Shown one piece after another: positions 1 through 11,800 of a stretch of DNA of 64,000 nt. The notes beneath the pieces were generated by a model that did no database searches, was not told the DNA's origin, and was given only the letters and a program-made list of their open reading frames with translations. The stretch covers positions 4,121,501 through 4,185,500 of the forward strand of contig NC_088325.1 in the NCBI RefSeq assembly GCF_910592395.1, written 5' to 3'. Each line of letters begins with the position of its first letter. Position 1 is the stretch's first letter. This DNA comes from Lineus longissimus. Its lineage: Eukaryota; Nemertea; Pilidiophora; Heteronemertea; Lineidae. A program made the translations under genes and the position numbers.

Positions 1-1600
1 TTCCAACATGAAAATTGTCAACAAAATCACCTTTACGGACTTGATCTTCTGTTGCAAAAGATTGGATACATAATTTAAAACAAGGGGATGACAAAGGTAT
101 AGTTGTCATTAAAAATAAAAGCAATCTTACGGACCAAAACCAAAACTTTTACCGTCTTCATGAAAACTTAGAAGGCGGTCCGCACTTACGAAAATCAATG
201 ACGCAATACTCTATAAGAACACGTCGAAATTATCCTCAAAAATAAGAAATAAATTGAAAATAACATAATTATAAAACGGGCACACATGAGTTTTTTTGCG
301 AAAGAAACCAGGTTTGTCAATCACGTTCTATTTTACAATTCACGTTCTATTTTTCGGCATTGTCAAAGGGAAAGGTTCCAATTCATGAAGTGAATATACT
401 CTCAACAATGTTGACATATTTTCGACATTCCCGCATAACTGTTAAACAGTTAACGTCTAAAGACGATCCCACTCGACAAATAGTAATATCAATTCATATC
501 AAATACCATAAAAACCTTTTATTTGATTTTTAAAAGCAGTCATCGAGTAAACGGACATCACCCAAAAGATCCAAGAAATAAACAGACAAATAACCACAGA
601 AACACTGAAAAAAAACTAGCAATTTACACCAAATAAATCTGACGGGAGACGAAACTAGATACAAATTTAACTAGGTTATGCAAAATAATAATATCTGTAG
701 TGATAGATTTCGAGGAGTAAATCGACGAAGAAAAAAAGAGAGAGGCAAAAATAAGGATCACATCGTGAACCAATTTTAATCATTATACTTACAAACTTTC
801 GATACAAACTCCAATACAAAAAAATAGCAGACAGGCGAACAACCAAAATTTCGTCATCATGCAAGAGTTTCAGTTCGGCAGATGCAAAACTAACTAAGCA
901 TAATCTTATTATATCCAGCACGTTATCCCTTTTAATTTTTTTTTACTGAGACAAGACCACAAATGATTTTTAAGCCTTTTAGCAGCTAAATTGTCAATGT
1001 TTGACCGCGTCGCATCAAATACTGCGTGGGGTTGTGAATCTGAAATTTTGATATGATATTTCGAACAGTCGGACAAATAAATGGTGAAAAGTAAACTACT
1101 AGTTGACCACGGAAATTTTTCAAGCATCGACAAACTGGACAGACGTTGATATTTCCACTCATTTCACCCAACTGGCAGAAAAATCTCAAAGCACGCCCAA
1201 TATTGCCAAATTAGCAAAATTCTAAATTAATTTTTTCATAAACTAATTTCTTGATATCTGTAGACTTGCCACACCAAATATATTTTCAATACCTCTCCAA
1301 ATATGCACTTGGCAGTTAAAAACATACTCGTGTCTAAATGATAGGTCTGGAACATCCAACCTATGAATATTCAATTAATGGTGGACTTGTGGCTGCTGTA
1401 ACCATATGCCCCAAACATAAATAATTATACTTAATTATTATACATTAATATCTACTCATCAAAAATCAGTAAAAATGTTATCTATAAATTTTGCAAATGC
1501 CAATATGCTTGCACCTGGAAATCATCTTTTTCACTGTACCAACAGCTTTCATTGATTATACAACCCCTTGGGTTCGTGTGCAAGTGTGGCATGCCTGGCA
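1..1600. other. AT-rich stretch without recognisable genes
   Basis: No convincing exon, RNA gene or repeat was recognised. The open frames are short, AT-rich and carry no domain pattern, signal peptide or splice context. Confidence 0.5.
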
Positions 1601-1654
1601 TACACCAAAATGGACAGTGAGGTACCAATACGAACAGTGTGGTACCAATACGGA

Positions 1655-1900
1655 CATCATCATCATCATCATCATCATGTCCAGCAGCCATGCGGCCATT
1701 GGGGCGACCCTAAGCTGTTAATGATGCGACACCACACGGTTCTGTTCTCGGCGAGGCGGATCAGGTCACTGGTCTTTCTTCCAGTCCAATGCGTCACGTC
1801 ATCCATCCAAATTCTCTTTGGATGGCGGCTACCCTCCACTGGCCGAACCACCTCAGTTTTTCTTCTTGGCAACGGTTAGGAGGCTGTCGTGATGCCTGAT
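1655..1900 (-). mobile_element. non-LTR retrotransposon 3' remnant
   Basis: Minus-strand translation gives the end of a reverse-transcriptase polyprotein. A Lys/Arg-rich segment with an R-W-F-G type motif (split over two frames) leads into the pattern KRIWMDDV..WTG....L.RLAENRTVW, usual at the C terminus of many invertebrate non-LTR endonuclease/RT proteins. The frame then stops and is followed at once by eight copies of the trinucleotide ATG on the element strand (CAT on plus, 1655-1678), as expected for a simple-repeat 3' tail. Only the last 60 or so residues remain and they are frameshifted, so it is a dead fragment. It lies inside the 20-bp minisatellite: array monomers occur on both sides of it. 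The clade is not determined. Confidence 0.6.
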
Positions 1901-1904
1901 GTAC

Positions 1905-2875
1905 TGGGTGACAAATACGGACAGCGAGATACCAATACAGACAGTGACGTTCCAAAACGGATAGTGAGGTACCAATAAGGACAGTGACGCACCAATACGG
2001 ACAGTGACGTTCCAATACGGACAGCGAGGTACCAATACGGACAGTGACGTTCCAAAACGGATAGTGAGGTACCAATACGGACAGTGAGATACCAATACGG
2101 ACAGTGACTTTCCAAAACGGATAGTGAGGTACCAATAAGGACAGTGACGTTCCAAAACGGATAGTGAGGTACCAATAAGGACAGTGACGTACCAGTACGG
2201 ACAGTGACGTTCCAAAACGGATAGTGAGGTACCAATACGGACAGTGAGATACCAATATGGACAGTGAGGTACCAATACGGACAACGAGGTACTAATATGG
2301 AAAGTGACGTACCGATATGGACAGCGAGGTACCAATATGGACAGTGACGTTCCAAAACAGATAGTGAGGTACCAATACGGATAGTGAGATACCAATACGG
2401 ACAGTGAGATACCAATACGGACAGTGAGATACCAATACGGACAGCAAGGTACTAATATGGACAGTGACGTTCCAAAACGGATAGTGAGGTACCAATACGG
2501 ACAGGGAGGTACCAATACCGACAGCTAGGTACCAATACGGACCGTGAGTTACCAATTTGGACAGGGAGGTACCAATACGGACAGTGACGTACCAATACGG
2601 ACAGTGACGTTCCAAAACGGATAGTGAGGTACCAATATGGACAGTGACGTACCGATATGGACAGTGAGGTACCAATTTGGACAGGGTGGTACTAATTTGG
2701 ACAGTGGCTTACCAATATGGACAGCGAGGTACCAATACGGACAGTGACGTTCCAAAACGAATAGTGAGATACCGATACGGACAGGGAGATACCAATACGG
2801 ACAGCGAGGTACCAATACGGACCGTGAGGTACCAATTTGGACAGGGAGGTACTAATACGGACAGCGAGGTACTAA
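1905..2875. repeat. 20-bp minisatellite array
   Basis: About fifty tandem copies of a 20-bp unit, consensus GGTACCAATACGGACAGTGA, alternating irregularly with a variant that reads CGTTCCAAAACGGATAGTGA. Two or three further monomers lie at about 1610-1655 beyond the retrotransposon remnant, so the array was once continuous or expanded on both sides. Because 20 is not a multiple of 3, every frame has a 60-bp (20-residue) period. That keeps long frames open on both strands, but there is no sign of a real protein. Most monomers contain the palindrome GGTACC. Confidence 0.95.
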
Positions 2876-3140
2876 TTTCTATTTCAAAACACCTCAAACC
2901 AAACACTGAAATGGGATTTTTAATGTTTCTAGTTTCTCTTTTGAAGGATCACACTGGAGAAGCAATTCCCCAGATTGCCGATAATTGGGCAGGCCTTCCA
3001 GTTTGCCGAGCTGGCCGGTCCTGGGGAAGGAAAACATTATTCAATAAAAATGGAAAAACTGTGGTTTGGAGTCCTTCAAAGAATTATCGTTGCCTTAACG
3101 TAACGATGGCCCGTATTTCAAGGATCCTATGCGTGATCCA

Positions 3141-3160
3141 ATGGGGGGGGGGGGGGGGGG
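3141..3160. repeat. poly-G run
   Basis: Near-pure run of about 18 G. Similar G runs occur near 4280, 14130, 27650 and 40950, and C runs near 6640, 19650 and 48806. Their exact lengths are uncertain in any assembly. Confidence 0.8.
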
Positions 3161-3778
3161 TGTCCCTTGGTCGTAACCCCGCCACAACCCACGTTCAATA
3201 CATATCGCGCGGATACGAGCACGAGTCTTAATCAATTCCACGTCATTATATTGTATAGTAATTTGGCCAGGTTTAACACCCATGGTTGGACATCAAAACC
3301 AAATTATTCTCAAAATCTCCGAAAACATATATAGGCCTATATGACACTCGCGAAAATTTAGCAGTTCGGACCGACCGGACGCGATATCACCTTTCGAAAA
3401 CGATTTTCTTAGAGGACATGACCTGCCTGACTAAAGAGTCAATCCCATATATCTTCAAAGATGATATTTTAACCCGCAGGTAACTAAAACATACCTTGGC
3501 CTACATAAATGACACAATTCAGGATAAATTGCGCAATCAAGACCACCTTCCAAAAGAATCTCCAAATTTATCTGAATTTAAATTTAGATGTTCTTCTTCT
3601 GTCTTCAACAGCGTTGCCCCAGTTGTTGGCAACGACCCGACTTATTGAAACTTTGGCCTCATTACTGTCTAACCCAGGAAGTTGTATCTTGTATCTGTTA
3701 ATATAATGAATATCGTTAGCCAATTACTGTTAGAAAGAATTCATTTAGTGGAGCTGAAGACGCACGTATGCCTTCAAC

Positions 3779-6567
3779 ATGCATTCGACGTGGATTTTGT
3801 TCGGATTTTTGTTGATGTCGTTGATTCTGTCGATTAAAGGGTACCCTATTACTTGTGGATATTGCAGATTTAAGGTGCGCACAATCTGTAACCGTGGTAA
3901 ATGCATGCCCAAGAGGTTTTACAAGTCTCAGTATCCCATCCTTATATACAAATGTATGCACGGTATATACATGTACAGCAATGGCTTACACCCACACGAG
4001 GGAGGAAATATTCTTTTTCGGGTCGCCGGGATTGCCCGAAAATGACTATAGGGATTCGGGATAGAGGAACATTTCCTCGGGAAAATCGGGACGAAGGTGC
4101 CGTCTGGAAGCGGAATTTGCAGGATATGACAAATGGGAATCGGGATTTTTCTTCTAACAATCTATGGTGATGACCAAAACGCTTCCAAAGTAGCCCTTAT
4201 AGATTATTTGACCAAAATTGTTTCTAGTGATATATTAGTCGATAACAATTCTTTGTCCCAGCAGAAACAGGCGCGGATCGGAGGGGGGGGGGGTAAGGTT
4301 CGCACGTCAACGCAATCCTATTTGATGCCTGAAATGCTTGAAAATCGCAACAACTGCATGCCTCCTAAATGTTCAAACTTTTCTGGTGGAGTGCATTTCT
4401 TTGATGATACTTTTGACTTTTCAGACACGCTCAGCCGGTTACCAGCCTTGCAGGGTAATCAACTATGGACAAGGTAAATTCATCGTGGACTGCATCAGCT
4501 TAGGCTGGTTGGGACAGCGAAGGAACTTCTGTAACCGCAACAAATATATTGTTATCTTAAAGGGACAACTTAGGCTTGATATATTGTGGTTTTTTCATCC
4601 AAAAATGGTTTCCAGCAGGACCGTGACATCTCCAAATTAACAGGATAATTGAAAAACCATTGAACTGTAATAACCAATGCACTATAGAACTGCATGTATC
4701 CAAAGGCCTACCTGAGTTTCACAAGCCATGTCCAAGGCTGCCTCACAACCCTAGCAAAAATCGTTTTTCGAGATCAGTTGTAATGTGATTCTACAGGTGG
4801 CGACGTATGATGGCAAGCAGGGGGTATTTTTCTTCTCGTCAGGTAAATCCTACACCCACGTTGTCCCTTTTAAAATAGCAGTTCACATAACTACACTGTA
4901 TTTTTTCAAGTTTTTTTCTAGGCTTCGGTGTCGGCGTAAAAGGAATAGAAGTCCACCAATGTAATAGTCCTACCCTATTGTTATCTTGTTGTGTTAAGCT
5001 TCAAGCCTACAGCTAGCGATACCTTAACCTTAGGCAATAAGGAATTCGCTGATGGTGGGAACTCTTTGAGCCCTGTCACATCTACCTTTCCTTGATAAGC
5101 AGTTTGTTTCGTTCCATATTTCTTGTTTAGGATGCCAGAACCCGAGTGCCCTGCCGAGGGCTTCCGAGTGGCCTGGAGCACCACGTGATCTTGCCGTCAC
5201 ATTCCACAAACACCGACACAGGTTTCTAATGCGAATTTCGTTCAAACCACCGGACGGTAAGCGTGACGTCATTGCTGAGGTATCCATTAGCGAATGGCTT
5301 GAGACGCTAATATTCATCATGAATATACCTCGAGGTTGGAAAGGGGATTTCGAATCATCAATTTTTAAAAGTCTAACAGTGTAGAACAAAGACACCTCGC
5401 GATTAACTACATACACCCGACTGACGATCTCTTTGCATGCGAAGGCAGGTGGCGCAGGTTAGAGCGCTCTAGCGTACGCATGCGCACAATAGGGTGGATC
5501 GGAAAATTGTGTGTACAAACTAACCATCGATCCCTTATTTCTATTCCAGCAAGTATCTCTGCGTTGAAAGGTGTCATGGTTGCGATCATAGCCACCAGTG
5601 GGCGCGACCTTGGCCAACTCGTCACCTGCCTCGTTTATAACCTTTCCAGAGTTGATTGGAATCAAGTAGGACGACAGGTGGGTTGAAAATCAGAGGTGGG
5701 CCATCATTATACACTCGGGTAGAAAATTGCAATCTTCAATGAGATGTCAATCAAATTTACCACCGAATAAAATAGTACACTCTTAAAAATAAATTAAGGT
5801 TTGTGAGCTCTTCAAGGGTTTTTTCGGACAACGTCTGGAAGTAGTGTGTCCTTCGGTTTTTATTGTTTTGATTCGCGATCAGCGGGCCCACGCCCACCAA
5901 TCTCGTCCCCCAATACACCCTCTCAAGTGTAGGTGGCACTGCACAGTGCGGTGGACGGTGTCATGGGCCGCCTCAAATATCGGCTTCCGGCACACGATTC
6001 AAGGTATTGTTCCAGTTCCCGGCGAGACCAATCTTTCTTGCGTAACAGGCACCATAATCCACACATTTCTTGGTTCGTAGGAATCCACAGAAGATGTCTA
6101 CAGCATTTCCAGGACATTTAATTGATACATTTACCGATTTGTGGAGCGGCCTTTGACGCAACTGGGATTATAAAAATGGTGTCATTGCATTTTGCCGATC
6201 TTTATCGCCTTTTGCAAACACAGCCTACCGACGAGGTTGGTTAGTCGATATGACTGCTATTTGCTACATTGAATCACGTATTTCCCTCTCGAATCATATT
6301 GGTCCTGTGGGTGTTAAATATCTATATGGCCCTGTACTGTAAATCCTTTTCTTTCAGACTGACATAGAGCTGTACCTGACGCCAAGAAACTCGAACGGAT
6401 GTCACAATCTCCCTTTTGTCTGGTTCAAACCAGGGGAGTCCTTCTACATAAACGTCGAGTCCCTGCCCGCCAGGGCCGCCTACCACCCTAACCAAGGCAG
6501 CAACTCCGTGGAGAAGTACTTTCGAATCCCTCCCAAGGCGAATATGACTGACCTTGCCGTTTTGTAA
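3779..6567 (+). CDS. secreted IL-17 receptor ectodomain-like protein, 4 exons
   Basis: Four exons can be chained with matching phases: 3779-3896, 5131-5256, 5550-5677 and 6358-6567 (582 nt, 193 residues). Exon 1 starts MHSTWILFGFLLMSLILSIKG, a clear signal peptide, followed by CGYC and a third and fourth Cys. The donor GTAAAT is at 3897; acceptors TTGTTTAG, TATTCCAG and TTTCTTTCAG precede exons 2 to 4; donors GTAAGC (5257) and GTGGGT (5678) follow exons 2 and 3. Exon 2 has PGAPRDLAVTF and ISFKPPD. Exon 3 has SISALKGVMVAI and NLSRVDWN. Exon 4 has a Cys, GESFYINVESLP and the terminal TAA. This order of motifs is what I know from fibronectin-III-like ectodomains of IL-17 receptors. No transmembrane or SEFIR part is seen. 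A GTAAAG donor at 6564 would let the gene run on past the stop, otherwise a soluble receptor is predicted. The family call is by recall of motifs, not alignment. Confidence 0.5.
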
Positions 6568-6844
6568 AGTCCCTCCCGTTATGGCCGCCTCTAGAAATAT
6601 CCGAGGCAGCAGTGTGACTCTAGCACCCCTTGATGCCCCCCCCCCCCTTTCAACCACAATGATACTTCTACAATGCATAACTTGGCAGGGAAGATGAGAC
6701 AATGGCCGAGTTGAAGGTGGGCCGCGTTGCGGGATATCCCTGCCAGCGCTCGCTTCAGAAAAACTGTAGGAAGATTCAGCCAGCCGGAATTCGCCGCCAC
6801 TTTCCGACTGACAACAATATCGTGTAATTGAATGGCGAATCATA

Positions 6845-7303
6845 TTGGAAGAGGATATATACATAGCATGCTGTGTATGCAACACACAGTAGTTTTAAGT
6901 TCACAGCGTTTTATATTACTATTCATTAGGCTCGTTATAAAGCTAGCAACATTTTCTCTTGAATACACAACATGTGGTGTATACAATGTACAGGCACGCG
7001 CATTGTCTAGAGTACACAGCAGACTTCGCTGGCTAGAGAAAACTGTTTTGGTCATATGGCACACATGCCATCCAAAAACCGGGGCTCCATACGCCTTAGA
7101 TTTACTTGGGGGCAGGGAATGGATGAGAATTTGCCCCAACTTGAAGGGAAGCGGGGAGTTCTTCCACCGACACCGCCACCGCCATTTTTTCTCCAGCTGA
7201 CGTCATGGATGACGCGGTTTATTAATTCGCCTATGCTGTGCATGCAACCAACTTGTTCCTGCGTACACAGCGTCTGCTGTGGACATAGCCACTTCGAATC
7301 TTA
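6845..7303 (+). repeat. dispersed repeat, copy 1
   Basis: This segment recurs inverted at 12116-12610. Shared stretches include GTACAGGCACGCGCATTGTC, the block around GAAAACTGTTTTGGTCATATG, a (CCACCG)-like purine/pyrimidine patch and CAGCTGACGTCA. The second copy has extra internal sequence. It may be a non-autonomous transposon; terminal repeats were not established. Confidence 0.7.
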
Positions 7304-7543
7304 TCAGTGATCGTGTACTGACAAAAAAACATAAATGCTTGAAAAAAAATACTTACAACGTCTTAGCTTTTCACCGCTGTGACGTTTTTGAACTTAACAA
7401 ATAATTTGTTAGTTAATTTGAATTTAACAAATAATTTGTTTTCGACGCGATCCCTTGTCAAAAAAGATAAGGTGGCTTAATGAATTTATACCGAACTGGG
7501 GGTATTGGCTGTCTCGCTAAACACGGCGAGGAATGGAGCTAAA

Positions 7544-7611
7544 ATGAAGGCCAACACCGAGGCGGCTGCCAAGGTTTTGGGAGAAATAACAGCTCCACTC
7601 AGCGGCGTTAG
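7544..7611 (+). CDS. possible first coding exon, unassigned
   Basis: An ATG at 7544 opens 22 codons (MKANTEAAAKVLGEITAPLS and on) that end at a strong donor AG|GTGAGA at 7612. No partner exon was found downstream in a matching phase before the next gene at 8878, and no family is recognised. It could be a chance match. Confidence 0.2.
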
Positions 7612-7619
7612 GTGAGATT

Positions 7620-8870
7620 CCACCAGATTTGGTATCTATTTCTAATGTAAGACACCTCGAAATTGATATATTTTAAAGTGGTACGCCGTTGGTTATACTC
7701 GTGGTCCAGGAAATAGTAATGCAGTTGTACACCTTTCCGTAGTACAGTTATCATGCATACGAACTTGCTGAAACTTGATATTTGTAGTGTTCGTATATCT
7801 GTCTACACAACGGAAGTGCTGAAATTTATACTCGGTACGTAATGGGAAATTATCAAATTCAATTACAAATTTCATGTCTTAAGTTTAACGTACGGCGTAG
7901 GCCTTTAAGCATTATCGATCGGAGATCTGCTGTGGATACATTCTACGTACCGACCTTAAGAGGTTATGGTTGTCTATGTGGGCAAGATGGGGTTAATACA
8001 TGATCCATCATAAAAATAAGAGGTAAAAATTGTAACTAAGTGTTTTAGAATCCTCAACAATTTAGGTATTGAAAACCGACAACAATGCTGAAAACTAAGT
8101 ATATGTCGTAATCACGGATTAAGATTTGGTTTCTGATCCGATAAAAGCTAGATTAGGAAAAATTGGAAAAACTTGGATCAAAACATAATGGCATTACTGA
8201 TGTTTTAATTAATAGTAAATCCCTCTGTATTTATCTCCATTGTTACTGAGGTTGCCAGACTCCGGCGAAGTGATAGTACTACATTGTATTAGTAGCGTGG
8301 TCTTAATATACTTGAATATTATGTCTGCTTTGGAGAATATAAGGTTGCCTGGTATTTTGAAACGAAAATATGCTTATGTATATATTACAGACTAGTATTC
8401 TAATCCCATGGATGTAAGACCGTTTCATTAATTCAGAACATGGCCAACCCCTGGACAAGGACATGGCGCCATAAATTTGGGATAACCTGGTGTCGCCCAG
8501 CGACCAAACGAAAACAACGTTATTCGAAATGGCATCGAACGACCATGTGCATTTATATCAAATAAAGTTTGGCTTGAATATTTAGAAACTGTCTTATATC
8601 AATGAAAGTCGAGCATTCACAGAAATATATGATGCATCAGGGTTACATTAATACAAATCTAAACTGAATTCTGTGAATGCATGGATATAATGCTGCACAA
8701 AAATTATCATAGCGACTTTTACCCGTTTTTATATTGACGATGCAAAAATAGCGAACTACCGATATTCATTAAAATTAGCAAGTACGAGATATTCGCTTTT
8801 CCCGTTTTCGATGCGTCATTGTGGGCTACTCTGCACTCCGTAGTGTATGAAACGTTTATTTGTCAAGACG
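7620..8870. other. intergenic, no features recognised
   Basis: AT-rich spacer between the IL-17-receptor-like gene with its repeat and the apple-domain gene. No exon or RNA signal was recognised. Confidence 0.4.
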
Positions 8871-8877
8871 CTTTAAT

Positions 8878-11800
8878 ATGAAGCGAAAGACGTGCGTACA
8901 TTTCTTTTTGCTGAATTCCGTTTACGTTTTGGTTGCATTCGGATTCGGAAAATATGAAACTACGGAATTTCTTGAGATAAGAGAAATTAGCTTTGCCGCT
9001 TCCAAGGTCAATCAAAGGAAAATCCGGATTCTTGGTCCCTTTTTTAAGGAATGGAAAACGCGAAGTTTCCAGGATTGTTGCATTGCGTGTGGCGTCAACG
9101 ATAGGTGCCATTCCTTTAATTTCGATAGGAAGCTTGGAGTGTGCCAATTGAGTGCCTTTACACCGTCCTGCACGGCGGATTTTGAGCATGGTTTCGAACC
9201 ACTGGAGGTGAGTAAGTTATATGAAATCATTTGCTAATGAAGAAGAAAATTTTGCCGCTGATTGAAGAAATATTCAACTACTTTGCCAACTTGACAGTGG
9301 ATAACACATACTTTTAAGGGTGTACTTTTAAACAGTCGGTGTGACATGCGATCGAACCGCTGGAGGGGACTAACTTTTAAAAAAACACCTTTCTTTTGCC
9401 AATCGTAAATTTTTAAAAATCATTTAGCCAACATTACAGTGGATTACACATACATTTAAACTACAGTCAGTACACAGTTGTTTTATAATTATAGTATCCT
9501 TTTATAGCAATTACCCTGTCGGTCCTGTACTTTTACCTACGCGCTCGATGGATTCTACGCACACACACACGCACCTCGAACTCCAGTGCAAATCCGCCAT
9601 TGGTGACGACGTTGGCGCCAAAAACTATTTCTCTTGACCTCGATTCAAAAGCCTTTTTGAATAATGCGATCCAAACGATAACATCCGCTACAAACATTCT
9701 TGATCAACTAGTTGAACTTTATAAAGACGCTGTATGAAGAAAAATTGCACAAATATCGAAATGCAAGATTATTATGAGGAGAACTATTTTGGCCGATATT
9801 CACCCTACCACTTGCTCGACCTCGTCACAATCGTCATGTGGTGAGGACTCGGATTGGCGTTAGAGGGAATACATCCGTCCCCCCAATAGCCCCTCTAATG
9901 TTAGACTGATTCTAACATTTTAACATTTTTTCACAATTCTTTGGGCATGTTGGGTACAATTGTAATTGTAAACTAGTCCTACCTTGGAACAAAGAGGAAA
10001 ATACAGAACTGTGCATAACCCTTTCCTTCTCTAATCAGTGGAACTTCATCATATTGTTTTTGAACTTATTTTCTGAGGAGATCCAACCGAGATGTTTCCT
10101 CACACGACTTCTCTTATCTCAGGGCCGGGGACAGGACAACCCTCTTTGTCCATGCTCAACTTGAAAAAGCAATAGTAAGATGTTCCATTCATTATGGAAG
10201 GAAAGGGTTAATAGGGAATGAGAGATTTTTTCATTTTCTTGGGGCTTCTAAACTCTTGCTGAGTCTGACACACACGCTCAGAGGTCATCACTATAATACT
10301 GTATTACTGTGTCGAATCCTCTGCAAACAGTTTTTCTGTCCGTCGACGTTTTGTCGATAAGAATAAATACGCCGTGTCAAATACCTGTCGAATAATTCAA
10401 GAGAACTTTCCATATGATGAGTGAAAATCAAAATGTTGTAAACCCCCGTCGATTTCATTTCACGTACTTAACAAACTAGCGGCTACAATGTAGTCCCGGC
10501 TCTGGAAAAAAGTTAGGTGTCGAACGCCTGAGTCGGGAGTTTGCATTGGCAGCTGCATAAGTCAATCAGATAATCCAACTGGACACTTTCTTCTCTCCGC
10601 AGGCTTGGCAAGTCCACTTCGCGAGGCAAAATTGTAAGTCATCCCTTTTCTAAAACGTATCATCAATAACATGGCGATCCGATGCGGTCACATGCGCCCG
10701 TTTCAGTTGAACTGAAATTATGTTAAGTTGAACTGATATCTTTTTGAGTCAAGCCAAGAGTCCACGGACCCTTTCATTCCATATACGCGAACAGAAAAGA
10801 AATCTGAGAAACATTTCGCACAGCAGGGTTTCACTACTTTAAAGGAGTAGGCGTATTATTCCTTTAGTACATGTTTATTTTTCTCGTCGGTTTCCGATCT
10901 TTACAGTACCCGATGCCGAACCAATGGAAGGTCCGAAGCTTCGACTTTATAGACAGAGGTCAAGGACACACGTGTACAGAAGGCTCAGAGTCGCGAGGGA
11001 ACCAGTCGTGACCTTTGGCGGGTTCGACAGCACGAAATCTGGAAAATTCTTCACAGCGGATTTCAAATATAATATGCAAATATGTGTCCATATCCCCCCG
11101 ACGGTGAGGAGAGTTTCAAGAGGGAAACGCTCGACTGTTGCCAAGAAAGGTGGTGAAGGGATTAGAAGTAGAATATTTGGTCGTCGGAGGACACGATCTG
11201 TCCAAAGAAATCAACCCAATTTTTTCACTGGTAGACCTCATCGCAAACGCCTGAGAAAGGTACCTGGTGGTGATAAACAATACCAAGAGCTCACGCGGCC
11301 AAGTCCTAGTGCCAGACGACCAAAGTATTTCGAGCCTCCTCGGCTTCACCGCGCCCACCTGGTGAACTCAACGCAGCCCCTCCGAAGCAAGTTACTCGGA
11401 GGTCGCAACCAGGACCTAGAACCCACGCGGTCGAGGCCAAGCATCGAAGTGTCATCAACAAGACGGAGATTTATACGCTCTTACAGGAGGCGGACGAGGC
11501 GGTACCGGCTGGTCGATGTGAGGAAGTGGTTTGGCGAAGGTGTGGTTTGGTCAAAAGTTGTATACTTCCCTGGATTTGTGTCGGTAACGGACAGAGTGAA
11601 GGGTAAGTTTAAGGTCCGTCAGGTCCGCGTTTTGAATCATGCCAAAAACTTATGACCATTCTTTATGTATTATCACAATGTCTGCTTGATTTGAACTTCT
11701 TTTCCCGAAATCAATGACTTTTTGTTTGAGGGTCTTTAGTTATAAAAGTGGCTCCATGTTCATCATTGCTACAGCAGCAGATTGAACCCTTACACTAATG

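Noticed and set aside
1905-2875. Long open frames on both strands and CRISPR-like regularity
   Set aside because: Pure consequence of a 20-bp tandem unit with no spacers and no start or splice context.
5445-5480. A-box-like tRNA start (GGTGGCGCAGGTTAGAGCGC)
   Set aside because: No B box at the expected distance; at most a degraded SINE.
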